From: Flavonifractor sp. AGMB03687
Lineage (GTDB): Bacteria > Bacillota > Clostridia > Oscillospirales > Oscillospiraceae
Direction: 5' to 3'
DNA: 64,000 nucleotides
NCBI RefSeq assembly: GCF_017811815.1
Contig: NZ_JADKZI010000004.1
Location: forward strand, 124,001-188,000
The notes beneath the pieces are model-generated. The model ran no database searches. It was not told the origin of the DNA and saw nothing but the letters and a program-made list of their open reading frames with translations. Below, in pieces: positions 34,377 through 42,858 of this stretch (position 1 is its first letter; each line of letters begins with the position of its first letter). The position numbers and the translations under genes were made by a program.

Positions 34377-35914
34377 CAAGCGGCTATATCACTATTAACA
34401 ACTGTTCTACCTGCTATTGGCTCATCTTCCCACTTTGTACTCTCTGTTCCACCCTCTGTTACTGGGACATATTGGTCATAAGTGTATTTCCACTCAACCA
34501 GCTTATACTCTGGCATCTCATCTTGCACTTCTATTTTTGGAAGTGTTTGCTCTCTTACATGGGTTGATATATGCTCAACCCCCTTTTCAAAATAAGGGTA
34601 TCCTTCATCATCATAATGCACATATAGGACTTCTTGGTCATATACTTTTACTATTCTGTAATGTGCTTTATCTAATAGACTGTTTATTTTGTCAGATGTG
34701 CATGGGTCTGTCTTTGGATCTGGTGCTGGATGCTCTTTATAGTTTGGATTATCTCCATGAGGCCCAGGATCAGTTATTGGATAATTATGGCTATCATAAG
34801 TATGAGTTTGGTCGTCACTACCTCTTAATTGGTAAAGATGAAGTGACCATCCAGGCTGCATAGCAGCAACAGTGTCATTGTCAACTGCTTTTCCGTTATC
34901 TACTGGTGGGTCTATAACCCAAGTTTGTTGAATATCTTCAGTTCCATTATGATAATAGTGTATTCTTATACCTTTAGTTAAGACCATTGCTTTACGACCT
35001 ACTTTACCGAATAGAGACCAGTCGTAACCACCATTCTTTCCACCACCATCTGACCCAGCAAAGTCAGTTCCCCACTCAATCAACTTTTTGCATATAAACC
35101 CTATGTCTGTTTGAGTTCCATAAACTGAATATCTGCTGAATTGTGATGCACTTATTCTTAACTGGTTCCATATTATTGGCTCTACTGATATTACTAGCTT
35201 CCTAGAACCCATAAGGTCCATTGGAGTTGTTTGATTATTTGCTAAAGCATTAAGCTCTGCACTTGAATAGGGTTGACCAACAAATATATCACTTTTAGGC
35301 TGCCAAAAATATGAATATTCATCTCTTAAGTTTAGTATAGCAAATAGAGCTGCATTTATATCTATTTTATCATCAGATGCACCATACATCTTTGCTTTAA
35401 CTTTTGTCCCTTGTTTGTACCAGTATCCGTTTTGCCTATCTAGATGATAAGGTATGTTCTTTAAATTTGAGTTAGTCTCAGCCATTGTTCCGTTTGTATT
35501 AAATCCAAGTTGCCCCGAATTGATAGCTGAATATAAGTCACTTATTGTAACTGCATAACACTTAGACTCCCAGTCAGATCTATATATACTAGCTTTTCTA
35601 TATCCATCTGTCTTATTCTCCAACCCATAGTAGCTACAATTATATGGGTAAGAAAATAACAAGTCTAAGTAATCTTTCCCAGCAAACGTAAACGCTGGTT
35701 TTCCTGCATAGTCTAGTATAGCTATTCTAAATCCTTGGTATCTTGGTGCCCAAACTCCTCCTGAAGTAACAGAAGCATTATTTGCACCAGATCCACCTGC
35801 AGACTGCCAAACATCTACATAATCAACAGCGCTTGCAGTTGTACTTAATAATGACATTATTGTTACAATAGTTAATAAAAAAGCTAATAGCCTAGATTTC
35901 AAAGCTACTTTCAT
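34376..35914 (-). CDS. Secreted protein of unknown function (512 aa)
   Basis: The 512-residue protein has a clear signal peptide (about 1-31: basic start, LLAFLLTIVTIMSLLSTTASA, cleavage before VDYVD). The mature part is rich in Tyr, Trp, Ser, Asn and Asp, with no second membrane helix, LPxTG or SLH motif. Stretches such as YYHNGTEDIQQTWVIDPP and a Pro/Asp linker (PAPDPKTDPC) suggest beta domains joined by a linker. ATG 35914 has GGAGGTGA about 7 nt upstream. It is co-transcribed with the EF-hand membrane protein and the SH3 lipoprotein (gaps of 25 and 70 nt). Its AT-rich codons mark foreign DNA. I recognise no family. Confidence 0.75.
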   Translation of the reverse strand: MKVALKSRLLAFLLTIVTIMSLLSTTASAVDYVDVWQSAGGSGANNASVTSGGVWAPRYQGFRIAILDYAGKPAFTFAGKDYLDLLFSYPYNCSYYGLENKTDGYRKASIYRSDWESKCYAVTISDLYSAINSGQLGFNTNGTMAETNSNLKNIPYHLDRQNGYWYKQGTKVKAKMYGASDDKIDINAALFAILNLRDEYSYFWQPKSDIFVGQPYSSAELNALANNQTTPMDLMGSRKLVISVEPIIWNQLRISASQFSRYSVYGTQTDIGFICKKLIEWGTDFAGSDGGGKNGGYDWSLFGKVGRKAMVLTKGIRIHYYHNGTEDIQQTWVIDPPVDNGKAVDNDTVAAMQPGWSLHLYQLRGSDDQTHTYDSHNYPITDPGPHGDNPNYKEHPAPDPKTDPCTSDKINSLLDKAHYRIVKVYDQEVLYVHYDDEGYPYFEKGVEHISTHVREQTLPKIEVQDEMPEYKLVEWKYTYDQYVPVTEGGTESTKWEDEPIAGRTVVNSDIAA

Positions 35915-35936
35915 GCTTATCACCTCCAATGTTTAG

Positions 35937-36032
35937 TATTTAATTTACATTGATGCCTGCGTTCTCTTTAACACTAGTATCATTAAATGCGTCTGGATTA
36001 GAATTAGAAGGTGGTTCTCTGTTTATAAGACC
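35937..36032. repeat. 96-bp direct repeat, copy 1
   Basis: These 96 bp are repeated at 36670-36765 and appear identical. The repeat covers the 3' end of the EF-hand gene and encodes its C-terminal tail plus a few downstream bases. Confidence 0.92.
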
Positions 36033-36602
36033 TGCCAAACCCTGTCCAGCTGCCTCGGCTGCTTCTCTGCCTGCTTCATTGATTGCATCTAACTCTTCCT
36101 CTGTTGGCTCCTTTATATCCTCAGCCTTAGTTGGCTGGTATTCTTCTTTAGCCTCTTCGTCGTTAGACTCATAAACGGATTTTTCTTCATCAGATATAAT
36201 CATATCTTGGTTGAGGTCCTCAGTATGCTCGGATACCCATACTTCCCACTCAGCCTTGTCTACATGACCATCAGAGTTTGTGTCAGCATCTTCATTATAG
36301 TAAGTTAAAACTGGTGGCTCCTCCCAATCAACCTCAGGTGGTACATCTAAAATAGGAGATTCGTCTATTTCTATTTCTGGTCCACTAGAATCAAATTCTG
36401 GTGCATATATTTCATTATCTTCTGTATTAGCAGTATTTGTTGGTTGATTAATACTATTATCACTTGATCCCAGTAAAATAGCAGCTATCACTGCACCAAT
36501 TATCACAACAGCAATTGCAACTCCAGCAATAATTACTATCTTATTCTTGTTATTAGCACTTTTACTAGTGTCTTGATTTGAATAACTTGGTATATTCATC
36601 AT
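35940..36602 (-). CDS. EF-hand membrane protein with shared C-terminal tail
   Basis: The 220-residue protein has a short Ser/Asn/Lys-rich cytoplasmic start, one membrane helix (about 22-45, IVIIAGVAIAVVIIGAVIAA) and an acidic outer part. Two EF-hand calcium loops are visible: DTNSDGHVDKAE and DLNQDMIISDEE, each with acidic or Asn ligands at positions 1, 3, 5 and 12. An acidic linker leads to a 28-residue tail beginning INREPPSNSNPD and ending KENAGINVN, identical to the tail of the neighbouring lipoprotein. The ribosome site is GGAGG before ATG 36602 (ATG 36599 also possible). A surface calcium-dependent role is inferred. Confidence 0.8.
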   Translation of the reverse strand: MMNIPSYSNQDTSKSANNKNKIVIIAGVAIAVVIIGAVIAAILLGSSDNSINQPTNTANTEDNEIYAPEFDSSGPEIEIDESPILDVPPEVDWEEPPVLTYYNEDADTNSDGHVDKAEWEVWVSEHTEDLNQDMIISDEEKSVYESNDEEAKEEYQPTKAEDIKEPTEEELDAINEAGREAAEAAGQGLAGLINREPPSNSNPDAFNDTSVKENAGINVN

Positions 36603-36669
36603 TTCAACCTCCAATTAACCCTAATAAGTGCTGAAGAGATGGCATTTAGCCACCTCTTCATGTACTGTA

Positions 36670-36765
36670 TATTTAATTTACATTGATGCCTGCGTTCTCT
36701 TTAACACTAGTATCATTAAATGCGTCTGGATTAGAATTAGAAGGTGGTTCTCTGTTTATAAGACC
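36670..36765. repeat. 96-bp direct repeat, copy 2
   Basis: Second copy of the repeat at 35937-36032 (offset 733 bp), here forming the 3' end of the SH3 lipoprotein gene. High identity including wobble positions indicates recent duplication or gene conversion. Confidence 0.92.
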
Positions 36766-37401
36766 ACCTAACCCACCGCTAGCCGGTGGTTGACCTACCT
36801 GATCACTACCTCCGCTAGATGTGCTTCCGCCTGTTGAGGTGCTTGGCTTGCTGGTTTGACCGCCAGAACTACCACCAGAACCACCTGTGCTGGGCTTGCT
36901 GGTCTGACCACTAGAACTACCACCATTACTTCCAGTGCTTACTTGTGGCTTGGTTGCACTGAGATAGTCACTAGATACATAGGCTACCTTACCATTAAAC
37001 TCTATTCTACTCCATCCTGCTGCAGCTCCAGTACCAATACCAGTGCGCTTAACGGACTGAGCCTTGGTTAAGCTACCCAACTTATCGCTGTTGGTGCTAT
37101 AACTGGAACGTACATTGACTGTGGTGGTTGCATACATGGTCTCGCTACAATCGGTGAAAAGCTGCTCCTGTTCCGTGGTATCATCCCGGGCAGGAGTGGA
37201 AACGCTCTCCGGGGTGGGGGTGGTTTCGGGTGCGGTCTGGGTGGTCTGCTCTGGGGTGGGGGTACTGCTCTCCATGGACTGGGAGACTTCGGGGGTGCTG
37301 GTTTCCTGGCTCTTATCAGCGGCGTTTTCATTGGAACCACCGCAGGCTGTCATGGATAAAATCAGGGCCAGGGACATACCATATATGATCGCCTTTTTCA
37401 T
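36673..37401 (-). CDS. SH3-domain lipoprotein with shared C-terminal tail
   Basis: The 242 residues start with a lipoprotein signal (MKKAIIYGMSLALILSMTAC, lipidated Cys at 20). A Thr/Pro/Glu linker with TPTPE repeats follows, then a bacterial SH3 domain (about 90-155: TTTVNVRSSYSTNSDKLG, GWSRIEFNGKVAYVSSDYL), usually a peptidoglycan-binding fold. After that comes a Gly/Ser linker with a repeated SGGQTSKPST unit, and finally the tail shared with the EF-hand protein. ATG 37401 has GGGAGG about 9 nt upstream. The 5' third is GC-rich like the host and the 3' part is AT-rich, so the gene looks chimeric. It is first in the three-gene exported-protein operon. Confidence 0.85.
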   Translation of the reverse strand: MKKAIIYGMSLALILSMTACGGSNENAADKSQETSTPEVSQSMESSTPTPEQTTQTAPETTPTPESVSTPARDDTTEQEQLFTDCSETMYATTTVNVRSSYSTNSDKLGSLTKAQSVKRTGIGTGAAAGWSRIEFNGKVAYVSSDYLSATKPQVSTGSNGGSSSGQTSKPSTGGSGGSSGGQTSKPSTSTGGSTSSGGSDQVGQPPASGGLGGLINREPPSNSNPDAFNDTSVKENAGINVN

Positions 37402-37997
37402 TACGTTTTCCTCCCGTGCCGTCACAGTGACGGCTTTTTTATTGACTCTCAACAGCTTCCACCCAAGGGGGACAGAGCCAATCTGTCTCCCCTTGAGCTT
37501 CTGCCGCCGAGACAAAAAGAGCGCACACAGGTATAAAGATACCCATGCACGCACGAAATGATCTTGCTATGTGCTTTACACAACTCGTATAACGCACCTT
37601 GCTAATTCAACAAGATTGCATTATACTGTGGATGTGGTACTGCTGACGCAGTTGTGCATGGTGGTCACGACACCTGTACAGGGGATAGAGGGTTGCCGCC
37701 CTCTATCCCTGCCGCACTATTTTTTTGCCTCGTAACCTCATTCTAAACCATATAGGTAGAAAATGCAAGCCAAGGCATTAACATCTGTTTTTAAATTTAA
37801 CATCAAGTCTCCTTTCTTTTTTTATATTTGAAGGGTACATCTGTGTGCATCCCTATCTCCCATATTTCCAATGTAGGCGTAGCGGTAGAAGAATTTTTTT
37901 AGTTGTAAACTCTTCTATATAGCCTTGTTCTCTTTGAAAATACCTATGTATTTCCTGTGCAAAATACGTCTGTGCAGATTCGGGACCTATGTTCTAT
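37402..37997. other. Gap of about 600 bp with a strong hairpin
   Basis: I see no convincing gene here. An 11-bp perfect stem (GGGATAGAGGG / CCCTCTATCCC, loop TTGCCG) spans about 37682-37709 and is followed on the plus strand by GCCGCACTATTTTTTT. The leftward promoter of the exported-protein operon should lie between it and 37401. Confidence 0.5.
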
Positions 37998-38339
37998 TTA
38001 CTTGCGAAACTTATTGAGCCGATTTCTTACGGTATTAGGAGAACACCCCAATAGCCGCCCAATTTCACGGTATGATTTTCCTTCTACTTTTAAACTGTAT
38101 ATTTTTTGATTATCTAAGCCGTGCTTATATGCATGGGCATTTTTCCCTTGCAAGCGTTTCCCCTCAAATGCCCGCCGCTCCTGTTCAAGTCGCTCCTTCT
38201 TTTCCAGTTCATCAAGCATCCTAGCATAACGGTCTTCGAGATCATCCTGCACCTCTTCCGGTGCATTGGGGTCCCAACTATCTTCTTGGGTACTGGAAAT
38301 TCCCCATGGCTCATTACTATCAATATAATTTTCAAACAT
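37998..38339 (-). CDS. Small HTH protein, resolvase-type helix-turn-helix
   Basis: The 113-residue protein has an acidic N-terminal half (WDPNAPEEVQDDLEDRYARM), a charged coiled-coil-like helix (ELEKKERLEQERRAFEGKR) and a C-terminal helix-turn-helix: LKVEGKSYREIGRLLGCSPNTVRNRLNKF. This is the pattern of resolvase/transposase-type HTH (PF13384-like). ATG 38339 has AAGGGGG upstream; GTG two codons earlier is an alternative. It may regulate the cargo operon immediately downstream. Confidence 0.78.
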   Translation of the reverse strand: MFENYIDSNEPWGISSTQEDSWDPNAPEEVQDDLEDRYARMLDELEKKERLEQERRAFEGKRLQGKNAHAYKHGLDNQKIYSLKVEGKSYREIGRLLGCSPNTVRNRLNKFRK

Positions 38340-38623
38340 TTTCACACCCCCTTTCCATAAAACTTGTTGTCACTATCTTTCTACGCCTCTCTTATCACAA
38401 AATTTTTGGTAATTTGGTAATTTGGTCAAACCGCCTCTACTGTATCCCCACTCTTCTAAGCCATGTATCGCTTACTGTCTATCCTAATTTTCAAATGTAA
38501 AAACCAGTTTTCTTATCTTTTGTACTTGTTCACCTCCTCAATATTATAATATAAAAATGCTGGGAACAGCAGAGTATCCCTATTTTTTGCTCACTGCCGG
38601 GCTACGCCGCTCCAAAGGCCCCC

Positions 38624-38809
38624 TTACATCTTTTCCTCACCCTCTGGGGCTTGTTTCACCCCCTTTTCCTCCTCTGCATACCACATACCCCCCAGCACCC
38701 CAAAAGTCCTCTCCAGCACCCCCAGAACCCCCAGGATCGCCACCACTCCCAGGGTGGTCATGGCAATCAGTACACAACCCCCAATCACCAGCTCTGCAAT
38801 ATGGCACAT
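38624..38809 (-). CDS. Small single-helix membrane protein (61 aa)
   Basis: A 61-residue protein with one long hydrophobic helix (LVIGGCVLIAMTTLGVVAIL, continuing through GVLGVL) and an acidic tail (YAEEEKGVKQAPEGEEK). ATG 38809 has GGGAGG 8 nt upstream. The size and single helix resemble holin-like or toxin-like peptides, but there is no lysin beside it. No family assigned. Confidence 0.6.
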   Translation of the reverse strand: MCHIAELVIGGCVLIAMTTLGVVAILGVLGVLERTFGVLGGMWYAEEEKGVKQAPEGEEKM

Positions 38810-38835
38810 CTGCTTCACCTCCCTTTTAAACTGAG

Positions 38836-38862
38836 CGGGCCACCCTGACCGGGTGACCCGCT
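38836..38862 (-). terminator. Hairpin after the 38873 gene
   Basis: GCGGGCCACCC pairs with GGGTGACCCGC (one wobble), located between the 38873 stop and the start of the next gene. The T run is weak, so termination is probably partial. Confidence 0.5.
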
Positions 38863-38872
38863 TACTGTTTCC

Positions 38873-39340
38873 TTATTTTTTCACTGTCTTGCCCTGGGGC
38901 ATTTCCTCCCACTCCCAGGCACACTTGATGGTGTCACCGTCCAGCACCACACCATTCACAGCTCCCAGGTCAAGCAGAGCCTTGATCTTATCGGCGCAGA
39001 AGGTCTGACGGCCAAACCGGGAGGAAATTACCTTGTAGTTCTCTCCGTCCCGGTGGTACACCGTGTACATCAGATTTGCCACCGCTGCCGGGTCGGTGCT
39101 GGTCAGAGTCCCCACGCCCGTCTTGACCATGATGGCCCGGAACCCCTTGGCCTCGTCCAGCTTCAAGGCCCCGCTACCGTCCAGCACCATCCCCAGCACC
39201 TCACCGGACTTGACCGCCTCACTCAACTGCTTGGCGGTCATACCAATCACCTCGCCGCCATTCACACCGGGGTTAAAGACCTCATACCCAGTCACTCTCT
39301 GCCCCAGGTCAACCCGGTTAATGATGAACTTCTTATCCAT
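38873..39340 (-). CDS. Unknown protein (155 aa) with internal repeat-like halves
   Basis: A 155-residue soluble protein in which two similar stretches can be seen: GMTAKQLSEAVKSGEVLGMVLDGSG early and ADKIKALLDLGAVNGVVLDGD late, each a helix followed by a VxGxVLDG strand, suggesting a duplicated small domain. ATG 39340 has AAGGAG 9 nt upstream. GC content is closer to the host than the exported-protein operon. I have seen this style of protein on Clostridial mobile elements but cannot give a function. Confidence 0.65.
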   Translation of the reverse strand: MDKKFIINRVDLGQRVTGYEVFNPGVNGGEVIGMTAKQLSEAVKSGEVLGMVLDGSGALKLDEAKGFRAIMVKTGVGTLTSTDPAAVANLMYTVYHRDGENYKVISSRFGRQTFCADKIKALLDLGAVNGVVLDGDTIKCAWEWEEMPQGKTVKK

Positions 39341-39607
39341 AGTACACACTCCTTAAATTAGTTATCGGTCAAGTTCTATCTCTCAACCACAACTAAACTA
39401 TAACGCTGACACAGCCCTCTTGAATGCTGACGAAATAGCCGGAATATGCACCTATGGATTGGTGAGATGGGAGGGGTAAAAGCAGAAAGTCCTGTACCCA
39501 TATAAATGAGTACAGGATTTTGTGTTGATTATCTGTAACTTAGTAACTCGGTAACTTTCTTAAAGCTACTATTATCATAATCAGAATACTACACTTGCCG
39601 TTCAAAG

Positions 39608-40945
39608 TCAATCGAAATTCTTCCAGATTACTTCCGTCCGATAGTTGTCGGCCTTACCTCCCACGCTTGTCTTGGTATCAACCTCGTATTTCTTCCATTG
39701 GGGCGCTTGGAGATATGCGTTGTATAGTGGAACATCATAGTTACTGATTACAATTTTTGCCTTTGCGTTACAAATGGTTTTGAGCAGCAATTCATGGTTT
39801 GCGTAATCGGAGGAGAGTTTATATACACTCCCCAAATTCTTTTGCTCATCTTCCGGATCTAGGTAGGAAGGATCCAGGTAAAAGCAAGCGGTTTTGTCAT
39901 TTAAGTAACTACATTCCATCAGATACATCAATGCACCTGACTGGCTGACCTGTACGCCATTCATACGCTCTGCCACATCATACAGTCTGCTGATTTGTGC
40001 ATGGTATTGTTCATTGGTTTTGAATTTCTGAGGGCTGAATGCAGTCCCCATTCCGTCACGGCTCATGGTATAAACGATCCATGTTGCAACCGCTAAACTA
40101 ACATCATCCGCAAAACTGAATTCATGATTGTTAAGTGTATGGAAGTAGGCAGACTGATAGAGCTGCTGTCTGAATTGTTCCTCTATCCGCTTTGCGTCAA
40201 TCCGGTTTGGCTTCCCATGCTGAATTGTTTGTATTCTCTTTTCCAATGCAGCTTTCCGGGCAAGCTTTTCAGGTTCTACCTCGGCTGATAACTTTTTCAC
40301 CTGGGCCGACAGTCTTTGAATATAAGTATGGACAGCCTCAGGCGCAAGCTCATCGCTTTGCTCCCGTAGTACATCCGCATAGATGGGGCGGAGTAGTGTC
40401 AAAAAATCCTCAGTCTCCTTCTGAAACTGGGTAAGCTGGGCAACTTCTGTTTCTGTCAGTGTCCCTCTCAACTTTAGCCGCTGGAGGGGTGACCAGTCCA
40501 TTTGTACCGTACATTTATTTATGCTTTGTCGAAGCAACTGGAAGTTTTCAACCATATCCGTAGCTGTATATTTCTTGCCTAGCAGGCTCAGATATTGTTT
40601 GAACTGGCGTTTTAACTCGGAAAAATAGTCGTCCTCTTCCTCGTTTCTGAGCTTCACAGCGGCATAGAAGGTCTCAGGGGTATAGTCGGTATCATAAAGC
40701 CGGTAAATGACCTCCTGAGCTTTCTGAGGGTCGCTCATGCACCGCATAAACGCACAGAGACCGGCGCTGGCGTCATTATAAATTTCAACAGGGTGCCTCG
40801 GCTTATTGAGCAGGACACGGGCGCCGCCCCCAAAGGGCTCAATAAATATTTCTGTGTTGGTGTAGTCCAGCATATCACAGATGACAGGGGCCAGGGCCGC
40901 TTTCCCGCCGTAGTAGGGAAAGGCGCTCAATGTCTGGTTTCTCAT
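39608..40945 (-). CDS. D12-class (Dam-type) adenine-N6 DNA methyltransferase
   Basis: The 445 residues show the Dam/D12 layout: FPYYGGKAALAPVICDML at the N-terminus (AdoMet-related motif X), IEPFGGGARVLLNKP (motif I, FxGxG) and a long inserted target-recognition region (about 110-330) with coiled-coil-like segments. The catalytic motif IV reads LDPSYLD instead of the usual DPPY. DPSY can be compatible with activity but is unusual. It overlaps the preceding gene by 4 nt (ATGA), so the pair is translationally coupled. No restriction endonuclease is adjacent. Functions could be self-protection, regulation, or part of a defence pair. Confidence 0.88.
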   Translation of the reverse strand: MRNQTLSAFPYYGGKAALAPVICDMLDYTNTEIFIEPFGGGARVLLNKPRHPVEIYNDASAGLCAFMRCMSDPQKAQEVIYRLYDTDYTPETFYAAVKLRNEEEDDYFSELKRQFKQYLSLLGKKYTATDMVENFQLLRQSINKCTVQMDWSPLQRLKLRGTLTETEVAQLTQFQKETEDFLTLLRPIYADVLREQSDELAPEAVHTYIQRLSAQVKKLSAEVEPEKLARKAALEKRIQTIQHGKPNRIDAKRIEEQFRQQLYQSAYFHTLNNHEFSFADDVSLAVATWIVYTMSRDGMGTAFSPQKFKTNEQYHAQISRLYDVAERMNGVQVSQSGALMYLMECSYLNDKTACFYLDPSYLDPEDEQKNLGSVYKLSSDYANHELLLKTICNAKAKIVISNYDVPLYNAYLQAPQWKKYEVDTKTSVGGKADNYRTEVIWKNFD

Positions 40946-41622
40946 GCCTGCGGCCCTTCTTGCCCAGCTTGTTCGACGAAATCTTTCATTTTTTCTTTAT
41001 ACAGGCAAACACACTTTTGCTTGCTTTTTCCGTCTCCTGTGGAGGCCACATAATCCAAGCTGCCCCGGTTTACCAGTGTAAATCCGCCTTGATATAGGTA
41101 CTCCTGGATTGCTTTCGGGGTGATCGCTTGAAACTGGCTCCGCTGTATCTCCTCATTAAAGAGTTTGACGGGAATAGGGTATATGATGCAGCTGTCAGGC
41201 AGATGCCGGGGCTTTACGGTGGCAGCTTCAATATGGTTGCCCTCAATCATGTTGCCCAGCAGTTCAAGAATATCCTGTAAGCAGCTCTCGTCAATGGTAC
41301 TGCCATCGTAGCAGGGGAGGGGATGGAAACTATAATAGTTTTCCCGAATACACTTTGCGATTTCGATACAATCAGATCGGGAGAGCATGACACCGTATTT
41401 CTTAAACGCTGCCAAGCCGCCCTCAAGGTCTACTGGTTCCAGCTGTGTCGTCCCCAAAAGGGCAGGTTCAGCGTTTCCCAAACGATACGCCGTGACTGAA
41501 ACTTTTTCTTCGTTATTCCATCTATCCTTCAGTCGCTCGACTTCCAGCCGAAAGCTGTTGCCTTCTATTACGTGCTGTTCTGCCAGCTCTTTGTTATCTA
41601 TGCTCCATACTGGTGCTGCCAT
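40942..41622 (-). CDS. Unknown partner of the DNA methylase (226 aa)
   Basis: The 226-residue soluble protein is encoded directly upstream of and overlapping the methylase. Blocks that stand out are LEVERLKDRWNNEEKVSVTA, DLEGGLAAFKKYGVMLSRSD, IAKCIRENYYSFHPLPCYDG and KSKQKCVCLYKEKMKDF. No nuclease motif such as PD-ExK or HNH is obvious. ATG 41622 is chosen because AGGGGG is 8 nt upstream; an ATG two codons earlier is too close to that site. It is first in the two-gene unit nearest the right end of the element. Function is unknown. Confidence 0.65.
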   Translation of the reverse strand: MAAPVWSIDNKELAEQHVIEGNSFRLEVERLKDRWNNEEKVSVTAYRLGNAEPALLGTTQLEPVDLEGGLAAFKKYGVMLSRSDCIEIAKCIRENYYSFHPLPCYDGSTIDESCLQDILELLGNMIEGNHIEAATVKPRHLPDSCIIYPIPVKLFNEEIQRSQFQAITPKAIQEYLYQGGFTLVNRGSLDYVASTGDGKSKQKCVCLYKEKMKDFVEQAGQEGPQA

Positions 41623-41831
41623 GGTCATTTCCCCCTGTGACTATTTTTTGTCAAAATCATCACCGCTAGATTAGTTACACTTTATCACAGGTCAGAAACT
41701 TTGTCCACGGTTGTCAAATGAACTTAAAAAATGAGGAATTTCCCCGATTTTTGGCTCGTAGCCAGGAGCCAAATCCATAGCCAACGCTCCGAACTCCCCA
41801 TCAAAAGCCAAGATTAGGCACGAAAAGACAC

Positions 41832-41859
41832 GAGGTATTGGCTACAAAGCCAATACCTC
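41832..41859. repeat. Perfect 12-bp stem hairpin near the right element end
   Basis: GAGGTATTGGCT and AGCCAATACCTC flank loop ACAA. The surrounding 200 bp hold repeated AGCCA/TTGGCT words (several between 41751 and 41873), probably recombinase or regulator binding sites. Confidence 0.65.
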
Positions 41860-41882
41860 ACGACACTTAGCCAAGTAACAAG

Positions 41883-41916
41883 GAAAGCCCTGAACCCTTA
41901 CGGGTTCAAGGCTTTC
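41883..41916 (-). terminator. Hairpin downstream of tRNA-Ala(GGC)
   Basis: GAAAGCCCTGAACCC / GGGTTCAAGGCTTTC (one mismatch) with loop TTAC lies just past the tRNA 3' end, inside the integrated element. It would end tRNA transcription and shield the element. Confidence 0.7.
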
Positions 41917-41940
41917 TCGTGTACTTTCCCAGTACTTTCA

Positions 41941-42016
<76 letters not shown>

Positions 42017-42051
42017 ATATGCGTTGCGGTTTTCTCGACCGAACGCATTGT

Positions 42052-42080
42052 ATTGTATCAGACACATCTATAATTGTCAA
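42052..42080 (-). promoter_or_regulatory. tRNA-Ala(GGC) promoter
   Basis: Minus-strand TTGACA (42075-42080), 17-nt spacer, TACAAT (42052-42057), ending 35 nt before the tRNA 5' end. Confidence 0.85.
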
Positions 42081-42098
42081 GCACTTTTTTCGTTATTC

Positions 42099-42767
42099 TC
42101 AGGATTTTTCCTGAACACACATCAGAAACAGCGCAATGAGAAGAGGCACGCATCCCACCGCGGCCGCATACAGGCCCAGCGTCCGGCTGCACCAGGCACC
42201 CAGCGCCGCTCCGGCAATGAAGAACAGGATCACGCCGCCGTACCGCATGGCCCGTACAAGATGCTCCCGTTGGGACGTACGCAGGAACTGATAAAACTGC
42301 TCTGTTCCGCTGCGCAGATTGCCTGTACACATGGTGGTAGCAAAGGCACTGCCCCGCACCTTTCGGAAACTCTCCACCTGCACCGCGCACACAAAAGAGA
42401 CCGCCACATTGGCCACTGCATTCAGCGACTGCGGCAAAAAGGAGACCGCCAGCAGCACTGCCAGCTCCAGCCCCACGGTGACTTGACGCCAGTGCACCTC
42501 GTGGCCCTGCTGATAGCGGGCCCGGATAAACTCCGCCGCGATCACCCCTGCCACAAAGGCCACAATGGGGAGAAAGCTGTGGGCCATGCCGCCCCAATCC
42601 CCCTCGATCATCCGCACACCCAGCAGCACAATATTACCGGTCTGGGCGTTGGCAAAGACACCGCCCCGCATCACATAAGTATAGGCGTCCAGCAGGCCAC
42701 CGGTCAGCGCCAGCAGGGCGCCGATGCGGAATCGCTCGGACATCTGGACAGATTTTTCCGTCGCCAT
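42099..42767 (-). CDS. YoaK/DUF1275-family membrane protein
   Basis: A 222-residue protein with about six membrane helices. The family is recognised by the N-terminal GGLLDAYTYVMRGGVFANAQTGNIV (the NxQTGN core), then LGLELAVLLAVSFLPQ-type helices and a central CAVQVESFRKVRG...ATTMCTGNLR. DUF1275 proteins are common but their function is unknown; transport is suspected. ATG 42767 is preceded by AAGG about 8 nt upstream; the ATG at 42782 has no ribosome site. Confidence 0.9.
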   Translation of the reverse strand: MATEKSVQMSERFRIGALLALTGGLLDAYTYVMRGGVFANAQTGNIVLLGVRMIEGDWGGMAHSFLPIVAFVAGVIAAEFIRARYQQGHEVHWRQVTVGLELAVLLAVSFLPQSLNAVANVAVSFVCAVQVESFRKVRGSAFATTMCTGNLRSGTEQFYQFLRTSQREHLVRAMRYGGVILFFIAGAALGAWCSRTLGLYAAAVGCVPLLIALFLMCVQEKS

Positions 42768-42812
42768 AGTGTCACCTTCCATCCAGCATTCTGATCTTCC
42801 GTATACCGCAAC

Positions 42813-42846
42813 ACAGGGACTGGCCGCGTATGCTGCCAGTCCCTGT
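42813..42846 (-). terminator. Terminator of the dnaX-ybaB unit
   Basis: A 12-bp perfect stem (ACAGGGACTGGC / GCCAGTCCCTGT) with a 10-nt loop lies after the ybaB stop. The T run is short. Confidence 0.7.
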
Positions 42847-42858
42847 CAGTTGATTATT

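Larger units (their letters stand above)
31663..41940. mobile_element. Integrative element in tRNA-Ala(GGC), about 10.3 kb
   Basis: The boundaries are the 45-bp direct repeats at 31663 and 41941. Inside are a tyrosine integrase beside the left repeat, an Xis-like gene, and nine other genes all on the minus strand. Base composition differs sharply from the GC-rich flanks: the part up to about 37 kb is AT-rich and the 38.8-41.6 kb part is intermediate, so the element is itself mosaic. I see no relaxase, coupling protein, replication initiator, capsid or terminase gene, so it probably moves by a helper or is a phage-satellite-like or genomic-island element. Confidence 0.88.
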
